Source: Variovorax sp. V213
GTDB lineage: Bacteria; Pseudomonadota; Gammaproteobacteria; Burkholderiales; Burkholderiaceae_C
Length of the DNA: 64,000 nt
Direction: 5' to 3'
NCBI RefSeq assembly: GCF_041154455.1
Contig: NZ_AP028664.1
Location: forward strand, 4,651,001-4,715,000
Shown here: positions 1 to 8,689 of the stretch, one piece after another
Position numbering within the stretch: the stretch's first letter is position 1
Layout of the letters: every line of letters starts with the position of its first letter
Position numbers and translations under genes: made by a program
Notes under the pieces: generated by a model
What the model was told of the DNA's origin: nothing
The model's input: the letters and a program-made list of their open reading frames with translations, nothing else
Database searches by the model: none

Positions 1-311
1 TCGGCGACAGCCAGGCCGCCACGCTCTCGGTGCTGCGCGCGGGCGCGGAGGCGGGCCTGCCGGTGTTCGGCGCCAGCGAAGGGCTGGTGCGCTCGGGCGG
101 GCTTGCCGCGGCGGTGTCGACGCCCGCGCAGCTGGCGCAGCAGGCGCGGCTGCTCGGGCAGAAACTCGCAAGCAGCGGCGGCGGCGCAAGTCCGCTGGTG
201 GAATCGGCCACGCCCGCCGCCGTGCGCGTCAACGCCACCGTGGCGCGCGGACTCGGACTGCGCTTGCCGGAGGAGCGGGAACTGGCCGAGCGGCTCACCG
301 TCACGCGATGA
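1..311 (+). CDS. ABC-type uncharacterised transport substrate-binding protein, C-terminal fragment
   Basis: Only the last hundred or so codons are in the window; the reading frame is open from position 3 to the TGA at 309-311. The segment GDSQAATLSV...AGLPVFGASEGLVRSGG followed by an alpha-helical tail ending in LRLPEERELAERL resembles the C-terminal lobe of the ABC substrate-binding family PF04392 (TrpX-like), in which two Rossmann-like lobes bind a small solute in the periplasm. The stop codon overlaps the start of the following kinase gene (ATG at 308), so the two are probably translated from one message and the kinase may respond to a ligand bound here. The ligand cannot be told from this fragment. 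Confidence 0.6.
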   Translation, partial: GDSQAATLSVLRAGAEAGLPVFGASEGLVRSGGLAAAVSTPAQLAQQARLLGQKLASSGGGASPLVESATPAAVRVNATVARGLGLRLPEERELAERLTVTR

Positions 312-2296
312 GCGACAAGCTGCCGCCCGAAGGCACGCGCGCCGACATCACCTCGCCGCCGCCCCAGTCCGCGCCCAAGCTGATGGTGCGCGGCAACCTG
401 CAGCGCGACCTGTTCCGGCTCGGCGTTGTTCCGTGCGCCGCGGTGGCGCTCGCGCTCACCGGCTGGTTCACCCACAGCCGCCTGCAAACGCTCGAAGCGG
501 CCTTCGACGCCGAAGGCCAGGCCGTGGCGCGCCAGGTGGCGGCCATGTCCGACCTGAGCCTCTATGCCGGCGACCTGCCGGCGCTGCAGAACGTGGCCAA
601 CGCCGCGCTGCGCGGCGGGCAGGTGATGCGGGTCGAGATCAGCAACAGCGCCGGCGTCTACGTGACGGCCGGGCCCAAGGCGCCCTCGCTCGCGCAGCTG
701 CGCATGTTCACCTCGCCGGTCACGCTGCGCGAAGCCTCGCGCGCCAGCGCCTTCGCGCCTGCGGGCTCCACCGCGGCGGGTGAAACGCCCATCGGTCTGG
801 TGCAGACCTTTCGCGACACCACCGCCTACGCGCGCGAGCGCAGCCGCTCGCTCTTCGCGGGCATCGGCATCGCGCTCGTCGCCCTGCTCGCGGCCTGGGC
901 GTCGGTGCGCCACATGGCGCGCACCGTGGCACGGCCGCTGCGCCGCGTGTCGCGCACGGTGGCCGCGCTGGAGGCCGGGCATTTCGAAGCGCGCTGCGAC
1001 GTGGTGGAGGGCGATTCGCACAACGCGCCGCCGGCGGCCAGCAGGGGCGGCTCGCACGAACTCGCGGTGCTCGCGCGCGACATCGACCGGCTGGCCGAGC
1101 GGCTGCAGAGCAACCGCCGCATCAGCGAGGAGCGCGTGCGCGAAGCCACCGCGGTGGCGCTGCAGCGCATGGCCGAGGCCGAGCAGGCGGCGCTGTCGCG
1201 TGCACGGTTCCTGGCCGCGGCCAGCCACGACCTGCGCCAGCCGCTGCATGCCATGGGCCTTTTCATCGACGGCCTGCTGCCGGGCGCCAGCCCCGCGCAG
1301 CGCCCGGCCGTGCTGCGCTTGCAGGAGAGCACCGAGTTCATGGGCGTGCTGCTGGACGACCTGCTGGAGATCTCGCGGCTCGATGCCCAGGTGCTGACCC
1401 CCACGATCACCAAGGTGCCGCTGGCCGCGCTGTTCGACCAGCTCGATGCGCAGCATGCGGCCACCGCGTCGGAAACCCGCGTGCGGCTGCGCTGGAGCGA
1501 CCGCGGCCTTGCGGTGCGCAGCGATGCGGCGCTGCTGCAGCGCATCGTCGGCAACCTGGTGGCCAACGCGCTGCGCCATGCCCCTTCTGGCGGCACCGTG
1601 CTGGTGGCCGCGCGCCGCAGCCGCAAGGACGGCGACAACGTCCGCATCGAGGTGCGCGACAACGGCGTGGGCATTGCACCCATCCACCAGGGCCGGATCT
1701 TCGAAGAGTTCTACCAGGTGGCCAACACCGAGCGCGACCGGCGCCGCGGCTTCGGGCTGGGCCTGGCCATCTGCGCGCGCATTGCCGCGCTGCTCGGCAC
1801 CCGCATCACGGTGCGCTCCGCGCTGCAGGCGGGCAGCACCTTTGCGCTCACCGTGCCCGCGGCCCGTGCCGACGAGGCCACGACGCCCGAGCCCACGCCC
1901 ATGGCGCTCACGCCCCTGGCGGGCTTGCACTGCATGGTGATCGACGACGACCCGGTCATCCTCGACGGCAGCCGCGCCCTGCTGGAGCAGTGGGGCTGCC
2001 AGGTCGAATGCGTTTCCACGGGTGCCGAGGCCATCGCGCGGCTGGGCACTGGCGACCTGCATTTCGATGCGGTGCTGTGCGACCTGCAACTGGCCGGCGA
2101 CGACGACGGCATGGACGTGATCACCGCCGCCAAGCGTCTGCAGCCCGACGCGCTTGCGGTGCTCGTCTCCGGCGCCACCGGGCCCGAGGTGCTGCAGCGC
2201 CTGCGCCACGGCGGCGTGATGCTGTTGACGAAGCCGGTCGCGCCGGCCAAGCTGCGCGCACTGCTCACCACGCGGCGGCATGCGCACGCGGCATGA
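308..2296 (+). CDS. Hybrid sensor histidine kinase / response regulator
   Basis: A 662-residue inner-membrane signalling protein. In order: a short cytoplasmic N-terminus, a membrane helix near residues 38-58, a periplasmic sensor segment, a second helix near 180-200, a HAMP-like linker, a HisKA domain with phosphoacceptor His307 in the box AAASHDLRQPLH, a HATPase domain with DNGVGIA and GFGLGLAI, and a C-terminal receiver with the acidic pair VIDDD, phosphoacceptor Asp592 in VLCDLQL and Lys in LLTKPV. The HDLRQP form of the H box is typical of a hybrid-kinase subgroup common in Comamonadaceae. ATGA overlap with the upstream substrate-binding protein suggests a paired sensor. No output-domain regulator is adjacent. 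Confidence 0.9.
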   Translation: MSDKLPPEGTRADITSPPPQSAPKLMVRGNLQRDLFRLGVVPCAAVALALTGWFTHSRLQTLEAAFDAEGQAVARQVAAMSDLSLYAGDLPALQNVANAALRGGQVMRVEISNSAGVYVTAGPKAPSLAQLRMFTSPVTLREASRASAFAPAGSTAAGETPIGLVQTFRDTTAYARERSRSLFAGIGIALVALLAAWASVRHMARTVARPLRRVSRTVAALEAGHFEARCDVVEGDSHNAPPAASRGGSHELAVLARDIDRLAERLQSNRRISEERVREATAVALQRMAEAEQAALSRARFLAAASHDLRQPLHAMGLFIDGLLPGASPAQRPAVLRLQESTEFMGVLLDDLLEISRLDAQVLTPTITKVPLAALFDQLDAQHAATASETRVRLRWSDRGLAVRSDAALLQRIVGNLVANALRHAPSGGTVLVAARRSRKDGDNVRIEVRDNGVGIAPIHQGRIFEEFYQVANTERDRRRGFGLGLAICARIAALLGTRITVRSALQAGSTFALTVPAARADEATTPEPTPMALTPLAGLHCMVIDDDPVILDGSRALLEQWGCQVECVSTGAEAIARLGTGDLHFDAVLCDLQLAGDDDGMDVITAAKRLQPDALAVLVSGATGPEVLQRLRHGGVMLLTKPVAPAKLRALLTTRRHAHAA

Positions 2297-3111
2297 GTCC
2301 AACCGACGAACCACCACCACCGATGCTCGACCTTGCCGCACTGAAAGACATCCGGCCCTTCGTCGCCACGCCGAGCTACAACGGCGCGCTGGCCTCGATC
2401 TACGTGCGCAGCCTGCTCGGCCTCGTGAACCTCGCCTGGACCCACGGCTTTTCCATGCAGACGCGCTTCCTGGACGGCGACAGCCTGATTCCGCGCGCAC
2501 GCAACCGGCTGGTCGCCGAGTTCATGGCCGACACGCGCTGGACGCATCTGTTCTGGATCGATGCCGACATCGGCTTTGAGCCCGCAGCGGCGCTGCGGCT
2601 GCTCTTGGCCGGCCGCGACGTGGTGGCCGGTGTCTATCCGCTGAAGGAAGACGGCTGGCCCGCTGGCGGCCTCTGCGAAGCCTTGCCCGCGGGCAGCACG
2701 CGCGCCGACTTCGAGGCGCGGCATGCGCGCTTTCCGGCCAACGCATATACGGGCGCGCGCGCGGTCGATGCCGACGGGTTCGTCGAGGTACTCGATGCGC
2801 CCACGGGCTTCATGCTGATCGCGCGCCCGGTGTTCGAGCGCCTGGCCGAGGCTCGGCCCGACCTGCGCTACACGCCCGATCCGTCGCGCGATGCCGCGGC
2901 GCAGGCGTGGCCGCACTACCGCTTCTTCGACCTGCTGGCCGAGCCCGGCAACGGCCGCTACCTGAGCGAGGACTATGCGTTCTGCCGGCGCTGGCAGGCG
3001 CTGGGCGGCAAGGTCCACATCGATGCGCAGTCCGACCTGGCGCACCAGGGCCTGCGCACCTACACGGGCCACTTCGGTGCCGCGCTCGCGGCGCACGACC
3101 CCGCGCGCTAG
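2293..3111 (+). CDS. Glycosyltransferase-like (GT-A fold) protein
   Basis: 272 residues, soluble. The fragment FWIDADIGFEP, preceded by a basic RARNRLVAEFM stretch, matches the nucleotide-sugar and metal site (DxD) of GT-A family transferases, and later GRYLSEDYAFCRRWQALGG resembles the acceptor-side ED motif of family 2-like enzymes. Function is otherwise unassigned; homologues with this pattern are usually called glycosyltransferase or hypothetical. The start chosen is the ATG at 2293, which overlaps the kinase stop as ATGA; a longer open frame upstream only shadows the kinase gene. It converges on the tpsA gene with a gap of about 10 bp. Confidence 0.65.
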   Translation: MSPTDEPPPPMLDLAALKDIRPFVATPSYNGALASIYVRSLLGLVNLAWTHGFSMQTRFLDGDSLIPRARNRLVAEFMADTRWTHLFWIDADIGFEPAAALRLLLAGRDVVAGVYPLKEDGWPAGGLCEALPAGSTRADFEARHARFPANAYTGARAVDADGFVEVLDAPTGFMLIARPVFERLAEARPDLRYTPDPSRDAAAQAWPHYRFFDLLAEPGNGRYLSEDYAFCRRWQALGGKVHIDAQSDLAHQGLRTYTGHFGAALAAHDPAR

Positions 3112-3121
3112 CCGCGAGCGG

Positions 3122-6100
3122 CTAGAAGTCGGCGCAGCCGTTGCGCTTCTCGGTATCGACGCAACTCGTGAGATTCGGCCGCGAGCGCACGCGCGACCAT
3201 TCGCGCGCCAGCACGTCGTTGCCCTGCGAGGCGCGGTCGCCCTCCAGCGGGCCCGTCGCGAAGCAGATCGGTGGCTGACCGATGTTGCGGTCATACAGCC
3301 AGGAGGTCGGCACTTCGCGGATCACATCGACCTGGGGAATCTGCGGAAAGCCGCCGACCGTGAGCGTCCCCGGCACCACATTGACCAGATAGCCTTCGGC
3401 CGACGTGAAGCTGCCGTTGATCGCATAGGCGCCGGGTGGGCTCGACCGCGTGGCCGCGGTGCCCACTGCACCATTGAAGCCGGCGCCGCGGTCGCCGAGG
3501 ATCAGGCCCGTGATGCTCCAGGTGAAGAGCGGATTGTTCAGGCCGGCCGGTCGGGACGCATTGCCGATCACGACGGTCGCGGTCGGCTGCTGCGCATAGA
3601 TGAAGTGGTTGTCGCCCGGCGACACGCTGACGCCGCACAGGCCCAGGTAGGCGCAGTTGTAGAGATTCGGCAGCAGGCCCGAGCCGGCGATCCCGCCGCG
3701 CGTTTCGCCAACCCAGGTGTCGGCCCACACGCGCCACGGCGCGCCGCCGAGGCCGGCACCACCGACGTTCTGGAAGCGCGCCGCAGCCACCAGGTCGGTG
3801 CCGGAAGTGCTGCTCACCGCCGTGCCGAGTTGCAGGTCGCCGCTCAGCGTGCGCACGAACACCGTGTCCGCGGCCATCGAGCCGGCCGACACCACCTGCG
3901 GCGCGTTGCCGGCGGCGTCGTAGCCGACGACCGACACGGGGCCGACGCGCAGCTCGTCCACATCCTGGTAGCGGAACGCGCCGGCAGCCCCGCCGCCCAG
4001 CGTGTTCGCGCTCACGTTGTTGGCCGCCTGGTCGAGCAGCACGCTGCCGCCGGTGGAAAGGGCCAGCAGCGTGCCGGCCGTGATCGGCGCGGCCGCGGTC
4101 TGCGTGATGTTGCCGGCGGACACCAGACCCACGCGCGGCGCCGTGATGGGCGCCTGCAGTGCGATGTTGCCGCCGCCGCCGTTCTGCAGCGTGAAGCCCG
4201 AGGCCAGGGCGAGCGGCCCGACGACGTTGATGTCGGCCGCATGCGCATTGCTGCCGGCCACGACGGCGTTGCCGGCCGAAATGCGGGAGAACTCGTCGGC
4301 CGACACCGCGAAGCCCGTGCTGGCCGTGCCGCCGAGCGTGATCGGCGTGGCAACCTGGTCGAAAGCCGTGCCGTCGGCCGCCACGCCGCCGGGACGAAGG
4401 TTGACGACGTTGCCCGCGCTCACGGTGCCGTCGATGACCAGCGCATCGGTGCTGCCGTCGTTGCTGGCGCGCAGCACGACGTTGCCGCCGGCCGAAGACA
4501 CGGAAACGCCCGCGAGCACCGGCGGGAACACGCCCGGCACGGGCGCCACGGGCCCGAGCCGCACGCCGGCGCCGTTGCCCTCGGCCTGGCCCGTGATCTC
4601 GATGCTGCCGCTGCCGGTCGTGGCGATCCGCGAGCCGTTGCGCAGCAGCACCCCGTCCCCTCCAGTGCCCGGACCGGCTGCGCCGGCCTGGCGCAGGCCG
4701 CGCACCGCGATGTCGCCATCGACCGAGCGAAGCACCGCATCGTTGAGCACCACGCCATGGCCCGGGTTCTCGCTGCTGTTGCCCGAGAAGTTGCCGACGC
4801 CGCGCACCGTGATGTTGCCGCTGGTGGTCGAAATGTCGGTCTGCCGGTTCGGCAAGCCGGTGACCGAGAAGCGTGAGGCGAGCCGTACGCCGCTGGTGTT
4901 GGCGCCGATGCCCGTGATGTCGACGTCGCCGGTCGAGGTGGCGATCTGCACGCCGCTGATGTTGACCGCCGCGTCCGTGAAGCCGCCGCCCGAGGGCCCG
5001 CTGGTGTTGCCGAAGATCGTCACGGAGCCGCCCGCACCGGCATCGGTGCGGCCGACGCGCGTGTCGATGATGTTGCCGTTGAGGCTCACGCTCGGGCCCG
5101 CCCCTGCGGCCGACCAGGCGCCGTTCATCACGACATTGCCGCCGTTGGTGTAGATGTCGCCGCTGTAGCTCACCTGTCCCCCGCCGGTCGCGGCGCCGGC
5201 GCCGTTGACGTCGGTGTTGAACACCACGTCGAGCGGCCCGCCGGCGCCCGAGGACTCGATCACCACGTTGGCGTCGCCGCGCACGCTGCGATGGGCGTCG
5301 AGCTGGAAGGTCAACGGACCGTTGGCGGTGCTGTAGTTGATGCGCACGCCGTTGAACATCCGGATGTCGCCATCCGTGGGCGAACCCGCGCCCACGGCGC
5401 CGGTGGTGATGCGCACGCTGGTGCCGCCATTGAGGGCCGCATTGATGTCGCCGTCCTGGATCGTGCTGGCCGCCAGCGGTTCGAAGGGGTTGGTCGGAAG
5501 CGTGCCGGCCGCGGCACCGGGGACAATGTCGACATTGAACGGGTCGATGAGCCAGGTGCCCGCGGTGCCAGCAGGCGCGGCGGCGTCCACGCGCAGCCCG
5601 TCGATGCCGAAGCCGCCGCCGAGCCCATCGGCGGGCGCGGCAAAGCCACCCGAGGTTTCAATGAAGCCGCCGTTGCCGCCGCCCGCGCCACCGCGCGCCG
5701 AGATGCTGCCGTAGGCACGCAGGGTGCGCTCGGCCAGCACGCGAACGTCACCGCCGTTGCCAGATGCAACGGCGTCCGCGCGCAGGATCGAACCGGCGCC
5801 GAGCGCGATTGCGCCGGTATCGCCTATTTCGCTCACCGCGTTCGCATAAAGGCGGATGCGCCCGCCGCCCGCGCTGCCGCTCGCATCGAGGACGCCGCGG
5901 TCGTCGGACCCAGGCGGCGGCGGCGGTGGAACGGACGAAAGCGGGGGAACGAAGGGCACGAGCCCGATCACGCGGCCCTGGATGTCGATCGAGCCTCCAG
6001 TGAGGCCGGCGCCGTTGCCGGCCGCGGACACCAGGCCGCCGGTCATTTGCACGCCCTCGGGCGAAAGGCCGCTGTCCAGGATGATCTCGCCGTTGCGCGA

Positions 6101-6919
6101 AACCATCGAGTCGGCCCGCAGCACGCCGCGTGAATTGACCACGCCATTCGAGACCTCGGAGCCGCTGGTCGCGATCAGCGCCACGCGCCCGCCGTTGGCC
6201 TGCATGGTGCCGCTGTTCACCACGCTGCTGTAGATGCCGGGCGTCACGCGCAACGTGGTCAGTCCGTCGCCCGCGAAGTCGATCGTCACAGTCTCGCCCG
6301 AGGCCATCGCGGCCGTGCCGCCGTTCGCAACGATGCTGCCGCGGTTGGCCACCATCGGGCCGATCAACGCGGCGGTGCCGCCATTGCCGACCACGATGCT
6401 GCCGTCGTTCTCCACCGAGCCGAAGGCGCCGCTGGGCCGCACGAACTCGAGCCGGGTCGCACCGCCCATGAATGCCTCGTCGCTCGTGGACATGTTCAGC
6501 GCCGAAGCGACCAGCCCGCCGACACTGACCGACGAGCCCGCCGAGAACGTCACGCCCGCCGGGTTGATCAGGTAGACGTGGCCGTTTGCATTCATGGCGC
6601 CCGCGATCACCGAGGCCGGAGCACCGCCCACGAGGCGGTTCAGCAACACGCTGCTCGTGCTCGGCTGCGCCACGTTGAGCGTCGCGCCCGCGCCGATCGA
6701 GAAGGTGTTCCATTGGGCAATCGCGCGCGCCGTCGTCTGCGTGATGTTCATCGTCGAGGGGTTCGGCGTCGCGGCAGACACGCCCCCGGCAATGGCCGAG
6801 AAACCGGTCGGCAGGGTCTGGGCCAGCGCGGGCGCCAGGCCCAGGCACACCAGCGCGAGCGCGACCGGACGCAGCCGCAGGCGCGGCCGGAATCGTGGGG
6901 AACGGTTGTGCATTGCCAT
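3122..6919 (-). CDS. Filamentous haemagglutinin-type two-partner secretion exoprotein (TpsA)
   Basis: 1265 residues. A basic signal peptide (about residues 1-33, ending APALA before QTLPTG) precedes a TPS secretion domain with the motif LINPAGVTF (Asn119) and the following SVGGLVAS, as in PF05860. The rest is Gly/Asn/Val-rich repeats such as GGNVVL and SGNITV, expected to form a right-handed beta helix. Near residues 1110-1190 lies an MBG-like beta domain (NPLFTWSITGL ... GAYAINGSFTSAEGYLVNVVPGTLTVGG). The protein should be carried across the outer membrane by the TpsB encoded immediately upstream: tpsB ends TGA, one base later this gene starts ATG. A second ATG two codons in is possible. It is short for an adhesin and has no visible CDI toxin tail. 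The two cysteines near the C-terminus are unusual. Confidence 0.9.
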   Translation of the reverse strand: MAMHNRSPRFRPRLRLRPVALALVCLGLAPALAQTLPTGFSAIAGGVSAATPNPSTMNITQTTARAIAQWNTFSIGAGATLNVAQPSTSSVLLNRLVGGAPASVIAGAMNANGHVYLINPAGVTFSAGSSVSVGGLVASALNMSTSDEAFMGGATRLEFVRPSGAFGSVENDGSIVVGNGGTAALIGPMVANRGSIVANGGTAAMASGETVTIDFAGDGLTTLRVTPGIYSSVVNSGTMQANGGRVALIATSGSEVSNGVVNSRGVLRADSMVSRNGEIILDSGLSPEGVQMTGGLVSAAGNGAGLTGGSIDIQGRVIGLVPFVPPLSSVPPPPPPGSDDRGVLDASGSAGGGRIRLYANAVSEIGDTGAIALGAGSILRADAVASGNGGDVRVLAERTLRAYGSISARGGAGGGNGGFIETSGGFAAPADGLGGGFGIDGLRVDAAAPAGTAGTWLIDPFNVDIVPGAAAGTLPTNPFEPLAASTIQDGDINAALNGGTSVRITTGAVGAGSPTDGDIRMFNGVRINYSTANGPLTFQLDAHRSVRGDANVVIESSGAGGPLDVVFNTDVNGAGAATGGGQVSYSGDIYTNGGNVVMNGAWSAAGAGPSVSLNGNIIDTRVGRTDAGAGGSVTIFGNTSGPSGGGFTDAAVNISGVQIATSTGDVDITGIGANTSGVRLASRFSVTGLPNRQTDISTTSGNITVRGVGNFSGNSSENPGHGVVLNDAVLRSVDGDIAVRGLRQAGAAGPGTGGDGVLLRNGSRIATTGSGSIEITGQAEGNGAGVRLGPVAPVPGVFPPVLAGVSVSSAGGNVVLRASNDGSTDALVIDGTVSAGNVVNLRPGGVAADGTAFDQVATPITLGGTASTGFAVSADEFSRISAGNAVVAGSNAHAADINVVGPLALASGFTLQNGGGGNIALQAPITAPRVGLVSAGNITQTAAAPITAGTLLALSTGGSVLLDQAANNVSANTLGGGAAGAFRYQDVDELRVGPVSVVGYDAAGNAPQVVSAGSMAADTVFVRTLSGDLQLGTAVSSTSGTDLVAAARFQNVGGAGLGGAPWRVWADTWVGETRGGIAGSGLLPNLYNCAYLGLCGVSVSPGDNHFIYAQQPTATVVIGNASRPAGLNNPLFTWSITGLILGDRGAGFNGAVGTAATRSSPPGAYAINGSFTSAEGYLVNVVPGTLTVGGFPQIPQVDVIREVPTSWLYDRNIGQPPICFATGPLEGDRASQGNDVLAREWSRVRSRPNLTSCVDTEKRNGCADF

Positions 6920-6920
6920 G

Positions 6921-8630
6921 TCAGAACACCTTTTGCGCCTGCACGTACAAACGCGGGTTGCGGCCGCCGCCATCGGTCTGCGCCGGCCGGGTGCCGTCGC
7001 GCCAGGCGAGCGTCGCGTTGATCGCAAAGTTGCCGGGCCGGGCCCACGAAATGCCGATGCCGAAGCCGCGCAGGCTGTGGCGGTTGGGACCGGTGTCGAA
7101 GGGCGAGGGATCGCGCACGATCTTTCCGCGCGCGGCGTCATAGAACACGAAGGGCGTGAGCTCCGAGTTGACGGACCAGCGCCATTCGACGGTGCCGATC
7201 GCGCCCTCGTCCACCAGCAACTCCCCGGACGGGTAGGCGCGCACCGCGCGCGCACCGCCCAGCGAGAGCTTCTCGGAGGCGTCCAGGTTCTTGCTGGCCC
7301 ATTGCCCGCCCACCGACACATAAAGCGAATGGTTCGGCACGATGGCCTGCAGCCGCGAGAGCTGGAAGTTCAGCTTGGTGTAGCCGCCCTCGGTGTGATG
7401 GCCCGCGATGCTCTGGTCGAAGGTGCGGCTCTGCTCATCGCGGATCGAGAGGTCGCCGCGGTAGAGCGTGCCCGAGCTGGCCCAGTAGCCGCCGCCGAAC
7501 ACCTCGTCGCGCCGCTCCCAGGCCCAGCCGAGGCCAAAGCCGTGCACGCGCTTCTTCGATATGACATCGACCGCATTCATCTCGTCGGTCAGATTCTTCA
7601 CGTCGGCACTCAGGCGCAGGAACAGGTTCTGCTGGCGCTGGCGGATGAGCGGGTAGTTGAGCGAGAAATCGAGCACGTCGGCCTTGCCCTGCGCGCCGAG
7701 CTCGGCGAACTCGCCGCCAAGCTCGTAGTTGACGCGCGCGAGCCCGAGGCCGGCGCGCAAGCCGCTGGTGCCGACAGGTGCCTCGTAGGCCACGCGGCCG
7801 AACTGCAGCGCGTTGTTGTTGGACACCATCGCACGCACGTCGAGGTTGTCGCCGATGCCGAAGGGGCTGAGCCAGCGCGCGGTGCCGCCAACGCGAAAGC
7901 GTCCCGATTCCTTGGTGCCGTGATTGTCGGCCTCGGCCGTGAAGGCCCAGCGGGGCGCGGCCGCCACCTCGACCGACAGGTCGGTGGTGCCTGGCTGCGT
8001 TCCCTCTTGCAGCGCCGATGAAACCTTGATGCCGGGCTGGTCCGACAGCAGCAGCATCGAGCGTTCATAGGCCGGCGCGCTCACGGCCTCCCCAGGTTGC
8101 AGCGGCGCGAGGAAGCCGCGCACGCGGGCCTCGCTGAGGGGTGCATCGGGTGCGACATTGACGTCGACCTTGCCAAGGCGGCCTTCGATGACGCTGATCT
8201 CGACGATGCCGTCGCGCACGGTCTGCACCGGCACCACGGCCTGCGCGAGAAAGTAGCCGCGCTCCTTGTAGCGGGCGGTGATGGCTTGCGCGAGGCCTTC
8301 GAGATCGCCGAGCGTGACGTTGCGCCCGATGTAAGGCGCGGTGATGCTCTGCAATTCTTCGTTGGTCAGCGCCTTGACACCGTTGAGGCGCAGGTCGGTG
8401 AGCTTGAAGGTGACCGCGGGCGGCGGCGGGGCTGGCAGGCTCTGCGGCGCGACGGTGCCGGTGGCCTGGGCGATCGGCCGGTCGCAGGTGCCGCAGGGGT
8501 CTTGCGTCGGCAGCAAGGCAGTGGCTTCGGCGTCGGCCGCGTGGGTACGCTGGCCTGCGGCCAGCAATGTCGCACCGACAAGGGCAGTGACCGCAAGGGC
8601 GATGGGCGTGGATCGTTGGCTAACGCGCAT
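6921..8630 (-). CDS. ShlB/FhaC/HecB-family two-partner secretion outer-membrane transporter (TpsB)
   Basis: 569 residues. A signal peptide (ends near RTHAADA) leads into a linker, then a POTRA_2 domain at about 85-165 (LNGVKALTNEELQSITAPYIG ... GYFLAQAVVPVQTVRDGIVEISVIEG), and a 16-strand barrel domain of the ShlB type ending in the terminal aromatic residue Phe of YVQAQKVF. TpsB proteins recognise the TPS domain of the partner exoprotein in the periplasm and pass it through the barrel. It sits between the micro-ORF (stop, one base, this ATG) and tpsA (stop, one base, ATG), so the three are very likely translationally coupled. Confidence 0.93.
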   Translation of the reverse strand: MRVSQRSTPIALAVTALVGATLLAAGQRTHAADAEATALLPTQDPCGTCDRPIAQATGTVAPQSLPAPPPPAVTFKLTDLRLNGVKALTNEELQSITAPYIGRNVTLGDLEGLAQAITARYKERGYFLAQAVVPVQTVRDGIVEISVIEGRLGKVDVNVAPDAPLSEARVRGFLAPLQPGEAVSAPAYERSMLLLSDQPGIKVSSALQEGTQPGTTDLSVEVAAAPRWAFTAEADNHGTKESGRFRVGGTARWLSPFGIGDNLDVRAMVSNNNALQFGRVAYEAPVGTSGLRAGLGLARVNYELGGEFAELGAQGKADVLDFSLNYPLIRQRQQNLFLRLSADVKNLTDEMNAVDVISKKRVHGFGLGWAWERRDEVFGGGYWASSGTLYRGDLSIRDEQSRTFDQSIAGHHTEGGYTKLNFQLSRLQAIVPNHSLYVSVGGQWASKNLDASEKLSLGGARAVRAYPSGELLVDEGAIGTVEWRWSVNSELTPFVFYDAARGKIVRDPSPFDTGPNRHSLRGFGIGISWARPGNFAINATLAWRDGTRPAQTDGGGRNPRLYVQAQKVF

Positions 8631-8631
8631 C

Positions 8632-8688
8632 TCAGTGCTCCACCGCGCGCCGTGCTGCGGATTGCTTGTGTTCAGACTGCTTTTTCAT
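8632..8688 (-). CDS. 18-residue micro-ORF between the CHAT gene and tpsB
   Basis: Reading the minus strand, the CHAT gene ends TGA at 8692-8690, one base follows, and an ATG at 8688 opens MKKQSEHKQSAARRAVEH, a very basic and hydrophilic 18-residue peptide. It ends TGA at 8634-8632, one base before the tpsB ATG at 8630. The CHAT stop region supplies GGGGAG as a ribosome-binding site about 5 bases before the ATG. The identical stop-N-ATG spacing on both sides is the evidence for translation. It might be a coupler that carries ribosomes to tpsB rather than a functional peptide. No family is recognised. Confidence 0.45.
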   Translation of the reverse strand: MKKQSEHKQSAARRAVEH

Positions 8689-8689
8689 G

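Noticed and set aside
1711..3294. Long minus-strand open frame across the kinase and glycosyltransferase genes
   Set aside because: It has Arg/Ala-rich composition typical of the shadow frame of high-G+C genes and no domain; the plus-strand genes explain the region.
3122..6919. Contact-dependent inhibition (CdiA) protein
   Set aside because: No toxin domain, no VENN motif and no immunity gene follow; it is a short adhesin-type exoprotein.
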